Positions 42,894 to 51,656 of a stretch of 64,000 nt of DNA are shown here, in pieces. Each line of letters begins with the position of its first letter. Position 1 is the first letter of the stretch. Source of the stretch: Rhizobium sophoriradicis (lineage in GTDB: Bacteria > Pseudomonadota > Alphaproteobacteria > Rhizobiales > Rhizobiaceae); contig NZ_RQIH01000001.1 of the NCBI RefSeq assembly GCF_003939025.1, positions 124,001 through 188,000 on the forward strand, read 5' to 3'. The position numbers and the translations under genes were made by a program. The notes under the pieces are model-generated. The model was not told where the DNA came from. It did not search any database and saw only the letters and a program-made list of their open reading frames with translations.

Positions 42894-43883
42894 TCATTTT
42901 CCCTCATTTTCCTCTTCGAACTCGGTGGCGAGGCCTGCCAACCGCCGAGCGAGGAATTCTGAAAACGCCGCCGATTTGGCGGTGATGCGAAAGGTTTTTC
43001 CGGAGCGGGTTACTGAAGCCAGCTGCGCGCCGCCTTGGGTACGAAGCGTCTGCTCGCTCCGCTGTGGCGCGCTTTTTTCCTCAAGTGCCTTCCAGATGAT
43101 GTCGAAACGGCTGTTGGTCTCCCGTGCATCGAATCCAGCGGTATGGATCGCGGCCTGTGCCTTTTTCTGTCCGCCGGCTTCCCTGTATTTCTCAGCAAAG
43201 GCCAACCAGCGCGGACGCCCGACCTTGGGAGCCGGGCCGATGGCCAGAATGATCTCGGGGTCAATCGTCTGCGCTACTTGCAGGAGCCTCGACGTTTCAG
43301 GCTTGTCCGTCGCCAGTGCCTTAGCAATCATATCGCGGTTGAAGCCGTGTTCGTCCATACGGCGCGCAAACAGCGCCCGTTCGATGAAGCTCAGATCGAC
43401 ACGGGGACCGTTTTCCTGGCCCTGTGCGAGGATCAGTTCTTCATCCGTGAGCTTGCGCACCACGGCCTTAACAGGAATTCCGATCTCCGCGGCTGCGCGC
43501 AGGCGCCTATGACCATAGGCTGCCTGGTAATGCCCAGCCTTGACTGGATCCGGGCGCACCAGAATCGGAACCTGCTGCCCGCTTCCCTGGATCGATTGCT
43601 TCAACCGCTCGAATTCGGGATCTTCATCGACCGGAATGCGGTCGCGAATAAAGGACATCTCGACGGCAGCCGGATCGATCTCCAGCACCTTGTCGCCGGA
43701 GGCCAGCGATTCCCGCAGCGCCTTGGCAGCCGCCGCTTCCTCACCTAGCCTCCCGAGCGACAGGTTCATCGCCTTGACCGCGCCGGAGGGCCGATGCGGC
43801 GGCGGCGCGCTTGGCGCCTCCGGGCGCGCCGGCTCCACGGCGCCAACCATGCTTTTCAGGATATCGCGACCTTTTGGGCTCAT
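42894..43883 (-). CDS. repB: Plasmid partition protein RepB (ParB family)
   Basis: A 329-residue ParB-like protein that binds parS and works with RepA. The ParB box region PVDEDPEFERLKQSIQGSGQ leads to ILVRPDPVKAGHYQAAYGHR, and the DNA-binding HTH is around FNRDMIAKALATDKPETSRL. ATG 43883 overlaps the repA stop (ATGA) and has GGAGCAGG upstream; an ATG 12 bases earlier is possible. The C-terminal third mediates dimerisation in this family. Confidence 0.95.
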   Translation of the reverse strand: MSPKGRDILKSMVGAVEPARPEAPSAPPPHRPSGAVKAMNLSLGRLGEEAAAAKALRESLASGDKVLEIDPAAVEMSFIRDRIPVDEDPEFERLKQSIQGSGQQVPILVRPDPVKAGHYQAAYGHRRLRAAAEIGIPVKAVVRKLTDEELILAQGQENGPRVDLSFIERALFARRMDEHGFNRDMIAKALATDKPETSRLLQVAQTIDPEIILAIGPAPKVGRPRWLAFAEKYREAGGQKKAQAAIHTAGFDARETNSRFDIIWKALEEKSAPQRSEQTLRTQGGAQLASVTRSGKTFRITAKSAAFSEFLARRLAGLATEFEEENEGK

Positions 43884-45097
43884 GTCCTGCTCCATGCACT
43901 TCGAATGAGTTGCTCGACCTCGGCATTGACATTGTCGACAGACTCGACGCCGCGGTCATAGGTCTGGCGATGCATCGTCTCGCGTCCCGCCTCGTAGATC
44001 GTCTGCTTGGACAGGCCCGCATCTGAAACCGCCGTTGACTTGACCATCATCGAGGTAAGTACACGCTCGCCGAACAGGCTGCGCAGGAAGGCGACGATCT
44101 GCGCCTGCGGTCCATCATTGGCCTCATAACGGGTGACCAGATAGCGCATCCAGTCATAATCGAGATTGCCGCCAGCCTGCTTGACCACGGACAGAAGGTC
44201 GGAGGTCATCGTCAGGAACTGGTTCATCGAGGCTACGTCGAGCATCTGCGGATGAACGGTGATGAGCACGGAGGTGGCGGCGCAGAGAGCCGACAGCGTC
44301 AGGAAGCCGAGGGTAGGTGGGCAATCGATGATGACGACGTCGTAGCTCTGCTCCAACGAATGCAGCGCATTGCCGACCCGCATGAAGAACATGTCCTTGT
44401 CGTCGCGGTTGGTATCGGCCAGCGCCCTTGGAGTATCGTGTTCGAACTCGTGCAGTTCTAGATTGCCAGGGATCAGGTCGAGACCGGGGAAATAGGTTTG
44501 GCGGACAATGTCAGCGACGTCGCGGCGTGTCTCGTCATACTTGATGGCGCCGTAAAGCGTCTCGTTTTCGCCGACATCGAACTCCGGCTGATATCCGAGC
44601 ATGGCAGACATCGATGCCTGCGGGTCGAGGTCGACGGCCAGGACGCGGTAGCCGCGAAGCGCCAGGAACTGCGCCAGATGGATGGATGTCGTCGTCTTGC
44701 CGGAGCCACCCTTGAAATTGGTAACTGCGATCACCTGCAGATGATCGCCCGGTCGGCGCATCGGCAGGTAGGATGGTTTGGTGCGCCCGAGATGCTGGCG
44801 CATCGCATGGATTTCCTCGAGCGAGAACACCCGGCGGCCGGTCGCTGTTTTTTCGGGATTGATGCTCTCCACCTGGGCGGCGAGGTGGCGAACATAGCTG
44901 TCGGTGACGCCGAGCAGTTTGGCTGCCTCGGTGCTGCTGAACCGCCGCAGCGACTTTCGGGCATGGGGCGAAAACAGCCGCTCGAACAGCACTTGCAGCT
45001 GGCTGCTGAGCATCATCGAGTCTTGTGCAATGGTCTCATCGATCGAGACCTGACTCGCTCTTTTGGCTTTTTCAACAATCGCGGCCTTGGTCGGCAT
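43880..45097 (-). CDS. repA: Plasmid partition ATPase RepA (ParA family)
   Basis: A 405-residue ParA-type ATPase that segregates the plasmid and, with RepB, represses the repABC promoter. An N-terminal HTH (FSSTEAAKLLGVTDSYVRHL, about residues 53-72) precedes the deviant Walker A KGGSGKTTT (129-137) and LAVDLDPQASMSAMLGYQPE. AGGAT stands about 9 bases before ATG 45097. It is the first gene of the repABC operon. Confidence 0.96.
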   Translation of the reverse strand: MPTKAAIVEKAKRASQVSIDETIAQDSMMLSSQLQVLFERLFSPHARKSLRRFSSTEAAKLLGVTDSYVRHLAAQVESINPEKTATGRRVFSLEEIHAMRQHLGRTKPSYLPMRRPGDHLQVIAVTNFKGGSGKTTTSIHLAQFLALRGYRVLAVDLDPQASMSAMLGYQPEFDVGENETLYGAIKYDETRRDVADIVRQTYFPGLDLIPGNLELHEFEHDTPRALADTNRDDKDMFFMRVGNALHSLEQSYDVVIIDCPPTLGFLTLSALCAATSVLITVHPQMLDVASMNQFLTMTSDLLSVVKQAGGNLDYDWMRYLVTRYEANDGPQAQIVAFLRSLFGERVLTSMMVKSTAVSDAGLSKQTIYEAGRETMHRQTYDRGVESVDNVNAEVEQLIRSAWSRT

Positions 45098-45134
45098 TCA
45101 CGCAAATCCTGATAAATCGGGTAATTTTGCGCAA

Positions 45135-45162
45135 ATGATCGTGAGTCTGGCGGTTCCGTCAA
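45135..45162 (-). promoter_or_regulatory. Candidate repABC promoter
   Basis: Reading on the minus strand, TTGACG (45162-45157) and GATCAT (45140-45135) are separated by 16 bp and lie about 38 bp upstream of the repA start. A further palindrome ATTCCGGAAT at 45221-45230 could be a RepA operator. No experimental support is visible. Confidence 0.4.
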
Positions 45163-45239
45163 GCGATTTCTTGGTTGGCGAAGAGAGAACAAACCGGAAT
45201 TACAGAAGAAATCATGTGGAATTCCGGAATCTTAGCTTT

Positions 45240-45255
45240 GTTGTCAGCTGACAAT
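45240..45255. other. Second parS-like palindrome, upstream of repA
   Basis: GTTGTCAGCTGACAAT shares the 14-bp core with the site at 42865-42880 and differs from the GTTNNNNGCNNNNAAC consensus only in the last base. It lies about 145 bp upstream of repA. Confidence 0.75.
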
Positions 45256-45380
45256 AGCGGTCAGGTCTACATCCGCCGAAGCGAGCCTAAAAGGCCGATG
45301 GATTTTCATGCGAGTCGGCGTCCCCGCCCTACAACGACCGAATCTCGTAACGGAGCGCAGACCGGATCAGGTAATCCGTA

Positions 45381-45557
45381 TTATTTATAGGCAGACGAAC
45401 GATAGAGGTTTTCGGCCTCCAGCTGGCGAATGGCTTCATTGCCGGAAGACTTGTTATTTGCGTCCTGGCTTTCAGGATCGCGGCGTGACGGGGCAAGCCC
45501 GAGCATCTGCTCGAGACGACCAGCGTTGAGCGGAGCGCTTATTCCCTTGAAGTTCAT
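45381..45557 (-). CDS. Possible small protein upstream of repABC
   Basis: A 58-residue open frame (MNFKGISAPLNAGRLEQMLG at the start) with a hydrophilic, Asn/Ser/Glu-rich C-terminal half. The ribosome-binding site is weak and no family is recognised. It is listed because composition and the even hydrophilic pattern look more protein-like than neighbouring frames. Confidence 0.3.
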   Translation of the reverse strand: MNFKGISAPLNAGRLEQMLGLAPSRRDPESQDANNKSSGNEAIRQLEAENLYRSSAYK

Positions 45558-46378
45558 TATCCAATCTTTCGTCTGCACAAGGCTTGAAGCCGCAAAGATA
45601 AGCGCATTTTCAAACCGCCGGAAATAACCCGTCGGCGTTATCACCATCTTTTCCTACGCTAAGCAGGAGAGGGGAGGGGCCTCCATCTTTCCATCCCCCA
45701 AATGCGGCATACGATCCGATTCCGGGCCTCGGATCGTTTCTGTTTACCGAGATCAAAGCCTCGCAGCGCTGGCCCCATATGCAAAGCGTCGCATCGCTCC
45801 AGACGCTGCTATCAACAAACTCCGGAGATTTCGGCCGAAGGTCCACAAGAGCGTGCTGCTGCATACCACGGCGAGGAGGCGCTCCGCCATTTCTCCCAGA
45901 TCTAAACGGAGGAATGCGAGGGCATGGTGCTGAAGAATTGTGAGCAGTTTTGGGCTACGCCCTGCTTTAAGCGCACCTGGCCTTCAGAGGTCGGCGTTCG
46001 CCGCCCAGAGATCCGGTCGATGGCCGTCCAGGGAACATGCCCAGCAATTGCACTCAAGCCGACCTTCCAGCGGTCACGATCAAATCAGCGGCGACGAATA
46101 AAATTGCCGTGCTAGGCGAATCACGGTTCGGCGGGTATGATATGACTCTGGTCTCGCAGAGCCGCCACTAGCCTTATTGATCCGGTCTCCTCACTCCAAG
46201 TTCCGCAAAATGGCCAATCACTCCTAGCGGAATTCACCGCCCAGTTCGCTTCCGTTTGTGGAATTCCTTCTTGTTTACCGGCTATTTACCATAATGCTCC
46301 GCGGCCGGCCTTTACCTCAGATCGGGGTCGCTCCCGCGTCCCCGGGCGGAGCAGCATCGTCAGGCTCCGGGTTTACAG
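45558..46378. other. Gene-poor region, probably decayed
   Basis: About 820 bases without a convincing gene. One + strand segment near 45842-45960 reads, across a stop codon, AYHGEEALRHFSQI then EECEGMVLKN, which faintly resembles the late part of an ATP-dependent DNA ligase (lysine motif EGxVxK). This is too weak to annotate. No insertion-sequence ends or repeats were found. Confidence 0.4.
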
Positions 46379-47464
46379 CTATCGCGTCTTCATTCCTTCG
46401 CGGTTGGTGAAATGAGCGTTGCCCAAACCCGTGCCAATTGTCAGCACCGCCCACTTCGACACATCGTTCATGAAGGCTATCTGCGACAAGCCCTGCACGA
46501 CGGCGTCGTTGTGCATCATCACGAATGTGCTGTGATCGCCGATCTCCGGAATGGCCTTCATCAGCGCGGCGGGGAGGTTGAAGCTGTCGCTTTCCCAATT
46601 GCCGCCTGGCAGATTCTGCCCGCCGCGTTCGATGGAACCATCGATCTTGATAATGCCAGGACAGGCGATCCCTATAATCGGAGCAAGTTTTAGATCGCTC
46701 TTTCGAGCTTTTTCGATCAAGTCCTCCAACATCGCCGCCAGCTTCTCCATTGTTGCGCTACGGCTCGGCTCGTCATCGGCATGACGCCAGATCGTCGATT
46801 CCCAAACGCTTGCGTCAGCGAAATCCTGTGTCTTTTCCTTTCCGAACTTGACGATCCCGGCGCGGACGTTTGTGCCGCCAATATCGACGGCCAAAATTGC
46901 CTCATATCCCTTGAACATCCAGGGCGGCATGAGATGGACGGAGCCGATCAACCCTGCTTCATCGGGATGATGGACAATCGGTACGACCTCGATATTTATG
47001 CCGGCTGCCTTGAGGATAACCATGGTCCTGGCGATCGTCAGCTCCCCGAAGCGGCTTTGCCGGAAACCGCCGCCGACGACGATGCGTTCGGTCTTGGACC
47101 AACGCTCGTCCTTTAGGAACTTCCTGATCACCTCGGCAAAGTCCTGCGCGAAATCTTCCATGGCGCCCATGATCAGTGCGGCGGCCTCCATGTCGTCTCC
47201 CTTCAGCAGAGCCTCGATCTTTTTCTTGGAGAGCTTCGCTGTTGCAACCTCGCCGATCGGGTCGTCTCCGAATTTGCGGACATGTTTTCTCCAATCGTCG
47301 AGCTTCTGCTGAAAGGTCTTCTTGTTGGCGTTGTCGCCAACGAAGCCGTTCCTGTCACGCAGTTCGTTGTTGTAGTCGTCGATAGTCACCAGCGGCAGAA
47401 CGGTCGCACCATGCGCCAACGGAGCATTGACCTCCTCGCTATGCTTGGAACTGCTTTTGGCCAT
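46379..47464 (-). CDS. ROK-family sugar-kinase-like protein with permuted lobes
   Basis: A 361-residue protein. The phosphate-binding motif VDIGGTNVRAGIVKFG lies at about residues 194-209 instead of the N-terminus, with LPGGNW, HNDAVVQG (probable catalytic Asp) and GTGLG following and the chain ending soon after. The first half contains RIVVGGGFRQSRFG and DEAGLIGSVHLM, which resemble the C-terminal lobe of ROK kinases. The zinc-binding CxCG and ExGH motifs of ROK proteins are absent. So the lobes appear to be in reverse order. Kinase activity is uncertain. It is divergent from otsB. ATG 47464 has AAAGGT upstream. Confidence 0.75.
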   Translation of the reverse strand: MAKSSSKHSEEVNAPLAHGATVLPLVTIDDYNNELRDRNGFVGDNANKKTFQQKLDDWRKHVRKFGDDPIGEVATAKLSKKKIEALLKGDDMEAAALIMGAMEDFAQDFAEVIRKFLKDERWSKTERIVVGGGFRQSRFGELTIARTMVILKAAGINIEVVPIVHHPDEAGLIGSVHLMPPWMFKGYEAILAVDIGGTNVRAGIVKFGKEKTQDFADASVWESTIWRHADDEPSRSATMEKLAAMLEDLIEKARKSDLKLAPIIGIACPGIIKIDGSIERGGQNLPGGNWESDSFNLPAALMKAIPEIGDHSTFVMMHNDAVVQGLSQIAFMNDVSKWAVLTIGTGLGNAHFTNREGMKTR

Positions 47465-47608
47465 CAAACTACCTTTTACGACGAGAGTGCTTCGAACGGG
47501 CGGCCAGATAAAACGCTGACTTGCCTTGGGATGTTCCCGACTGCCAAGTCATCTTGTCGCGGCCGGTCGGCGACCTAGCTTCAATGATTGCAGAGTTAGG
47601 AGAAGACC

Positions 47609-48367
47609 GTGCAGGACGACGACGCCACACAGGAAATGCTTTCATTGGTTTTGGATGAGCCGGAGCACTGGGCAATGTTTCTCGATATCGACGGGACGCT
47701 GCTCAACCTTGCGCCCACGCCGGACGCGATCGAGGTCCCGGAGGCCCTTCCCGGGCAACTTCATCGTCTGTCGAACAAGCTCGGCGGCGCCCTGGCGCTG
47801 GTGACCGGACGATCGCTTGCCTATGCGGATGCCCTGTTTAAACCCTTTGCATTTCCGACTGCGGGCCTGCACGGCGCCGAGATCAGGAGTGCCGCCGGGA
47901 TGCATACGCTCGAGGCGTCACCCGAGTTTCAGGCGCTGAAGCATGCGCTGACCGCGGAAGCCGAGCACTATCCGGGTGTGCTGATCGAGGACAAGGGCGC
48001 GGCTGTTGCCGCCCATTACCGCCTCGCGCCCGAATATGAAAAAGTGCTCGAAGAGCGCATGCATCATTATGCCGAGCTCGCAGGGCCGAACTGGGCGCTG
48101 CAGCTCGGCAAGATGGTGTTCGAACTGCGACCGGCACGCTCGAGCAAGGGTGATGCGTTGGAGCGGTTTTTCCAGTCCGACCCGTTCAGGAACCGCTGCC
48201 CGATCACCATCGGCGATGATCTGACCGATGAGTCGATGTTTGCGATCGCCAATGCGCGTGGCGGCGTTTCCATACGCGTCGGGGCGATCGGCGCTCCGAG
48301 CTGCGCCACAAGCCGGCTGTCTTCGGCTGCGCTGGTCAGGAACGTCATCGCCGCGCTGGCCGCCTGA
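47609..48367 (+). CDS. otsB: Trehalose-6-phosphate phosphatase
   Basis: A 252-residue HAD-superfamily phosphatase converting trehalose 6-phosphate to trehalose, an osmoprotectant. Motif I is FLDIDGTLLNLAPTPDAI (about residues 24-41), LVTGRS is motif II and TIGDDLTDESMF is motif IV with the Mg-binding acids. The start is GTG 47609 with AGGAGAAG upstream. No otsA (synthase) is in the window, so the substrate must come from elsewhere in the genome. Confidence 0.93.
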   Translation: MQDDDATQEMLSLVLDEPEHWAMFLDIDGTLLNLAPTPDAIEVPEALPGQLHRLSNKLGGALALVTGRSLAYADALFKPFAFPTAGLHGAEIRSAAGMHTLEASPEFQALKHALTAEAEHYPGVLIEDKGAAVAAHYRLAPEYEKVLEERMHHYAELAGPNWALQLGKMVFELRPARSSKGDALERFFQSDPFRNRCPITIGDDLTDESMFAIANARGGVSIRVGAIGAPSCATSRLSSAALVRNVIAALAA

Positions 48368-48570
48368 GTTAGGTCTGGGCGATCTTCGATGCGGATTGCC
48401 GCCATCTTTTGCACCGCCTGCGCGGCGTCGATCGTCAAAAAAGTATCGGTTTTGACCGCGAATCGTGGTGGCAAGGGCGAAACGAGACCACTACACTCCG
48501 CTCAATAATGATAAAGCCAAAAAGGGAATTTGGCGGGTGGGCTTGGAACCCGTCCTCGGAGGAGGAACCG

Positions 48571-49455
48571 ATGGAACCTGACTTGGAAGTCGTTCAGATC
48601 AGGCCGGGCGAATCTTTCGCTACGAAGGCTCACGGCTATCCCTATCATACGGTTCGCTGGCATTTCCATCCGGAATATGAGCTGCATCTCGTCGTGGCGA
48701 CAACCGGGCGCTATTTCGTGGGCGATTTCATCGGAGAGTTCGAACCGGGCAATCTCGTGCTTGCCGGCCCCAATCTTCCCCATAACTGGATCAGCGACGT
48801 CCCCAAGGGATCGAGCATTCCGCTCCGATGCCAGCTCATCCAGTTCAGCGAAAATTTCATCAGCGACACGATGAAGGTGCTGGCCGAGCTCGGCCCCTTC
48901 GAGCCGGTGCTGGAAGCCTCCCGCCGTGGGGTGCTCTTCGGCGCCGAGACCAGCCGGCAGGTCGCGCCGCTGATGAACGAGGTGCAGCAGGCCCACGGCG
49001 TGCGCCGCATCGAGCTTTTCATGATGATCGTCGGCCTGCTCAGCCGGGCGCAGGATGCCCAGCTTCTCGCCAGCCCAAGCTATCTGCCCGATCCGTCCGG
49101 TTACATGTCGGCCGGCATCAACAAGGCACTCGCCTATATCAGGGAGAACCTGACGAAATCCTTCGACGAAGCCGATCTTGCCGGCATTGCCGAACAATCC
49201 ACCGGCGCCTTTTCGCGCGCCTTCCGCCGCCACACCGGCATGTCGCTGGTGCAATATGTGAAACGCCTGCGCATCAATCTCGCCTGTCAGATCCTGATGA
49301 GCGACGATCACGCATCGATCACCGATATCTGCTTCGAGGTCGGATTCAACAATCTATCCAATTTCAACCGCCAGTTCCTCGCGGAAAAGGGCATGACGCC
49401 CTCCCGCTTCCGACGATTGCTGGGCGACAATATCAACGTGGTCAAGGCGGCATAA
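48571..49455 (+). CDS. AraC-family transcriptional regulator
   Basis: A 294-residue regulator. The N-terminal cupin-like sensor (HTVRWHFHPEYELHLVVATT) precedes a C-terminal pair of HTHs (DEADLAGIAEQSTGAFSRAF and ITDICFEVGFNNLSNFNRQF). ATG 48571 has CGGAGGAGG directly upstream; an in-frame ATG at 48508 has no such site. It stands just before a CUT2 sugar importer on the same strand and is likely to activate it. Confidence 0.9.
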   Translation: MEPDLEVVQIRPGESFATKAHGYPYHTVRWHFHPEYELHLVVATTGRYFVGDFIGEFEPGNLVLAGPNLPHNWISDVPKGSSIPLRCQLIQFSENFISDTMKVLAELGPFEPVLEASRRGVLFGAETSRQVAPLMNEVQQAHGVRRIELFMMIVGLLSRAQDAQLLASPSYLPDPSGYMSAGINKALAYIRENLTKSFDEADLAGIAEQSTGAFSRAFRRHTGMSLVQYVKRLRINLACQILMSDDHASITDICFEVGFNNLSNFNRQFLAEKGMTPSRFRRLLGDNINVVKAA

Positions 49456-49697
49456 GGGCGCCGGACGAGCACGGTTCCAGGTAATAGAAGCAACCATCCG
49501 CTGAAAGGGCGACAGGGAGGACGAGGAGGAGAGACAAAAACTAACACTGGTTTGAACGCGAACACGCAATGAGCGGTTCGCGACAGCAGATGCTTGTCCT
49601 TAGAAAACTGCATACCGCCGGGACAGGCGAGGCGGCTCGTTCAGTAGAACATCGCAACAACGAAACGACACAATTTTTCCAATGGGAGGAGATGGAA

Positions 49698-50765
49698 ATG
49701 ATGAAATTCTCGACAAAAGCGGCAGGCGCCGCGGCACTTGCCCTATCCCTGCTCGGCGGTACTTCCGCCTTCGCGCAAAGCGCCGTTGCGGATGCGACGG
49801 TAGCATTCCTCATGCCGGACCAGGGCTCGACTCGTTATGAAGAGCATGATCATCCAGGCTTCGTCGCGGAGATGAAAAAGCTCTGCGCCTCATGCAAGGT
49901 CATCTATCAGAATGCCGATGCCGATATCGCCAAACAGCAGCAGCAATTCAATTCGGCCATCACCCAGGGAGCCAAGGTCATCGTGCTCGATCCGGTGGAT
50001 TCGGCAGCCGCCGCATCTCTCGTCCAACTCGCCCAGAGCCAGGGTGTCAAGGTCATCGCCTATGACCGTCCGATCCCGACGGGCAAGGCCGATTTCTACG
50101 TCTCCTTTGACAACAAGGCGATCGGCAAGGCAATCGCGGAATCGCTCGTCCAGCATCTGAAGGCTAAGAACGTGCCGACCGACGGCGGCGGCATCCTGCA
50201 GATCAACGGTTCGCCGACGGATGCGGCCGCCGGGCTGATCAAGGACGGCATTCACGAGGGTCTCGCCAGCGGCGGCTACAAGACGCTTGCCGAATTCGAC
50301 ACGCCGAACTGGCAGCCGGCGAATGCGCAGCAATGGGCGGCCGGCCAGATCACCCGCTTCGGCAAACAGATCGTCGGCGTCGTCGCCGCCAATGACGGGA
50401 CCGGCGGCGGCGCCATCGCCGCCTTCAAGGCAGCCGGTGTCGACCCCGTACCGCCGGTGACCGGCAATGATGCGACGATCGCCGCACTGCAGCTGATCAT
50501 ATCGGGGGATCAGTACAACACGATCTCCAAGCCGAGCGAAATCGTCGCCGCGGCCGCGGCCAACGTCGCGGTGAAGCTCTTGGCAGGAGAGACTATCAAG
50601 GCGGAAATGACGCTTTATGACACGCCGGCACAGCTCTTCGTGCCAGCTGTCGTCACCGCCGAAAACCTCAAGGCCGAGATCATCGACAAGAAGATCAACA
50701 CCGCCGAGGAACTGTGCACCGGCCGTTATGCCGAGGGCTGCAAGAAGCTCGGCATCACCAAGTAA
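49698..50765 (+). CDS. Sugar-binding protein of a CUT2 ABC importer (XylF-like)
   Basis: A 355-residue periplasmic protein with a signal peptide (cleavage near AFA-QSA, residue 25) and the type I binding fold: VAFLMPDQGSTRYEEHDHPG, QGAKVIVLDPVDSAAAASLV and VVAANDGTGGGAIAAFKAAG. It is closest in pattern to D-xylose-binding proteins, but the ligand is not certain. Of three in-frame ATGs (49692, 49698, 49701), 49698 has the best spacing to GGGAGGA at 49684-49690. Confidence 0.9.
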   Translation: MMKFSTKAAGAAALALSLLGGTSAFAQSAVADATVAFLMPDQGSTRYEEHDHPGFVAEMKKLCASCKVIYQNADADIAKQQQQFNSAITQGAKVIVLDPVDSAAAASLVQLAQSQGVKVIAYDRPIPTGKADFYVSFDNKAIGKAIAESLVQHLKAKNVPTDGGGILQINGSPTDAAAGLIKDGIHEGLASGGYKTLAEFDTPNWQPANAQQWAAGQITRFGKQIVGVVAANDGTGGGAIAAFKAAGVDPVPPVTGNDATIAALQLIISGDQYNTISKPSEIVAAAAANVAVKLLAGETIKAEMTLYDTPAQLFVPAVVTAENLKAEIIDKKINTAEELCTGRYAEGCKKLGITK

Positions 50766-50772
50766 TCAAGCC

Positions 50773-50810
50773 AAGGCAAGCGCGGCCGGATCGCCGGTTG
50801 CGCTTGCCTT
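50773..50810 (+). promoter_or_regulatory. Intercistronic hairpin after the CUT2 binding-protein gene
   Basis: AAGGCAAGCGC (50773-50783) pairs perfectly with GCGCTTGCCTT (50800-50810), with further pairing inside. It lies 8 bp after the stop codon and is followed by ATTTCG, so partial termination is possible. Confidence 0.6.
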
Positions 50811-50834
50811 ATTTCGCTTCGGAAAGGCCAGGCG

Positions 50835-51656
50835 ATGTCCGACACCTCTCATATACTCGACGGCGCCCGCCAGCCCGTTCTCAGCCTGCGCGGAATATCG
50901 AAAAACTTCGGCGCGGTCTCAGCGCTCACCGATATCGAACTCGACGTGCATGCCGGCGAAGTCGTGGCGCTCGTCGGCGATAATGGCGCCGGCAAATCGA
51001 CTCTCATCAAGATCCTGGCCGGCGTGCACCAGCCGAGCTCGGGCACGATCCTGTTCGAGGGCAAAAAGGCAGACCTGTCGAGCCCGAGTGCTGCCCTCGA
51101 TCTCGGCATCGCTACCGTGTTTCAGGATCTGGCGCTTTGCGAAAATCTCGACGTGGTCGCCAATATCTTTCTCGGCAAGGAGCTAAACCCCTTCCAACTG
51201 GATGAGGTCGCCATGGAAATCCGCGCCTGGAAGCTGTTGAACGAGCTTTCGGCCCGAATCCCAAGCGTGCGCGAGCCGGTGGCGTCGCTTTCCGGCGGGC
51301 AGCGCCAGACCGTAGCGATCGCCCGGTCGCTTTTGCTCGAGCCGAAACTGATCATGCTCGATGAGCCTACCGCGGCACTTGGCGTCGCCCAGACGGCCGA
51401 AGTGCTCGATCTGATCGAACGCGTGCGCGAGCGCGGCCTTGGCGTCATCATGATCAGCCACAACATGGAGGATGTGCGTGCCGTCGCCGACCGCATCGTC
51501 GTCCTTCGGCTCGGGCGCAACAACGGCACCTTCATGCCTGATGCCTCCAACGAAGCGCTGGTCAGCGCGATCACCGGCGCGTCCAACAATTCCGTCTCCC
51601 GCCGCGCCATGCGCCGCAAGGCGCAAGGCCAAGAGAACGAGGAGGGCAGGCCATGA
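50835..51656 (+). CDS. CUT2 sugar ABC transporter ATP-binding protein (single domain)
   Basis: A 273-residue ATPase with Walker A GDNGAGKST (about residues 52-60), signature LSGGQRQTVAIARSL and Walker B IMLDEPTAALGVAQ. Most CUT2 ATPases (XylG, RbsA) are double-domain proteins of about 500 residues; this is the single-domain form, as in the rhizobial fructose importer. The stop overlaps the permease start. Confidence 0.9.
   Translation: MSDTSHILDGARQPVLSLRGISKNFGAVSALTDIELDVHAGEVVALVGDNGAGKSTLIKILAGVHQPSSGTILFEGKKADLSSPSAALDLGIATVFQDLALCENLDVVANIFLGKELNPFQLDEVAMEIRAWKLLNELSARIPSVREPVASLSGGQRQTVAIARSLLLEPKLIMLDEPTAALGVAQTAEVLDLIERVRERGLGVIMISHNMEDVRAVADRIVVLRLGRNNGTFMPDASNEALVSAITGASNNSVSRRAMRRKAQGQENEEGRP

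Noticed and set aside
41353..45097. repABC region as part of an integrated element or phage
   Set aside because: The three genes, ctRNA and parS-like sites have the standard repABC layout; no integrase, att repeat or tRNA was found.
46379..48367. ROK-like protein plus OtsB as a trehalose synthesis operon
   Set aside because: The two genes are divergent, and no otsA is present in the window.
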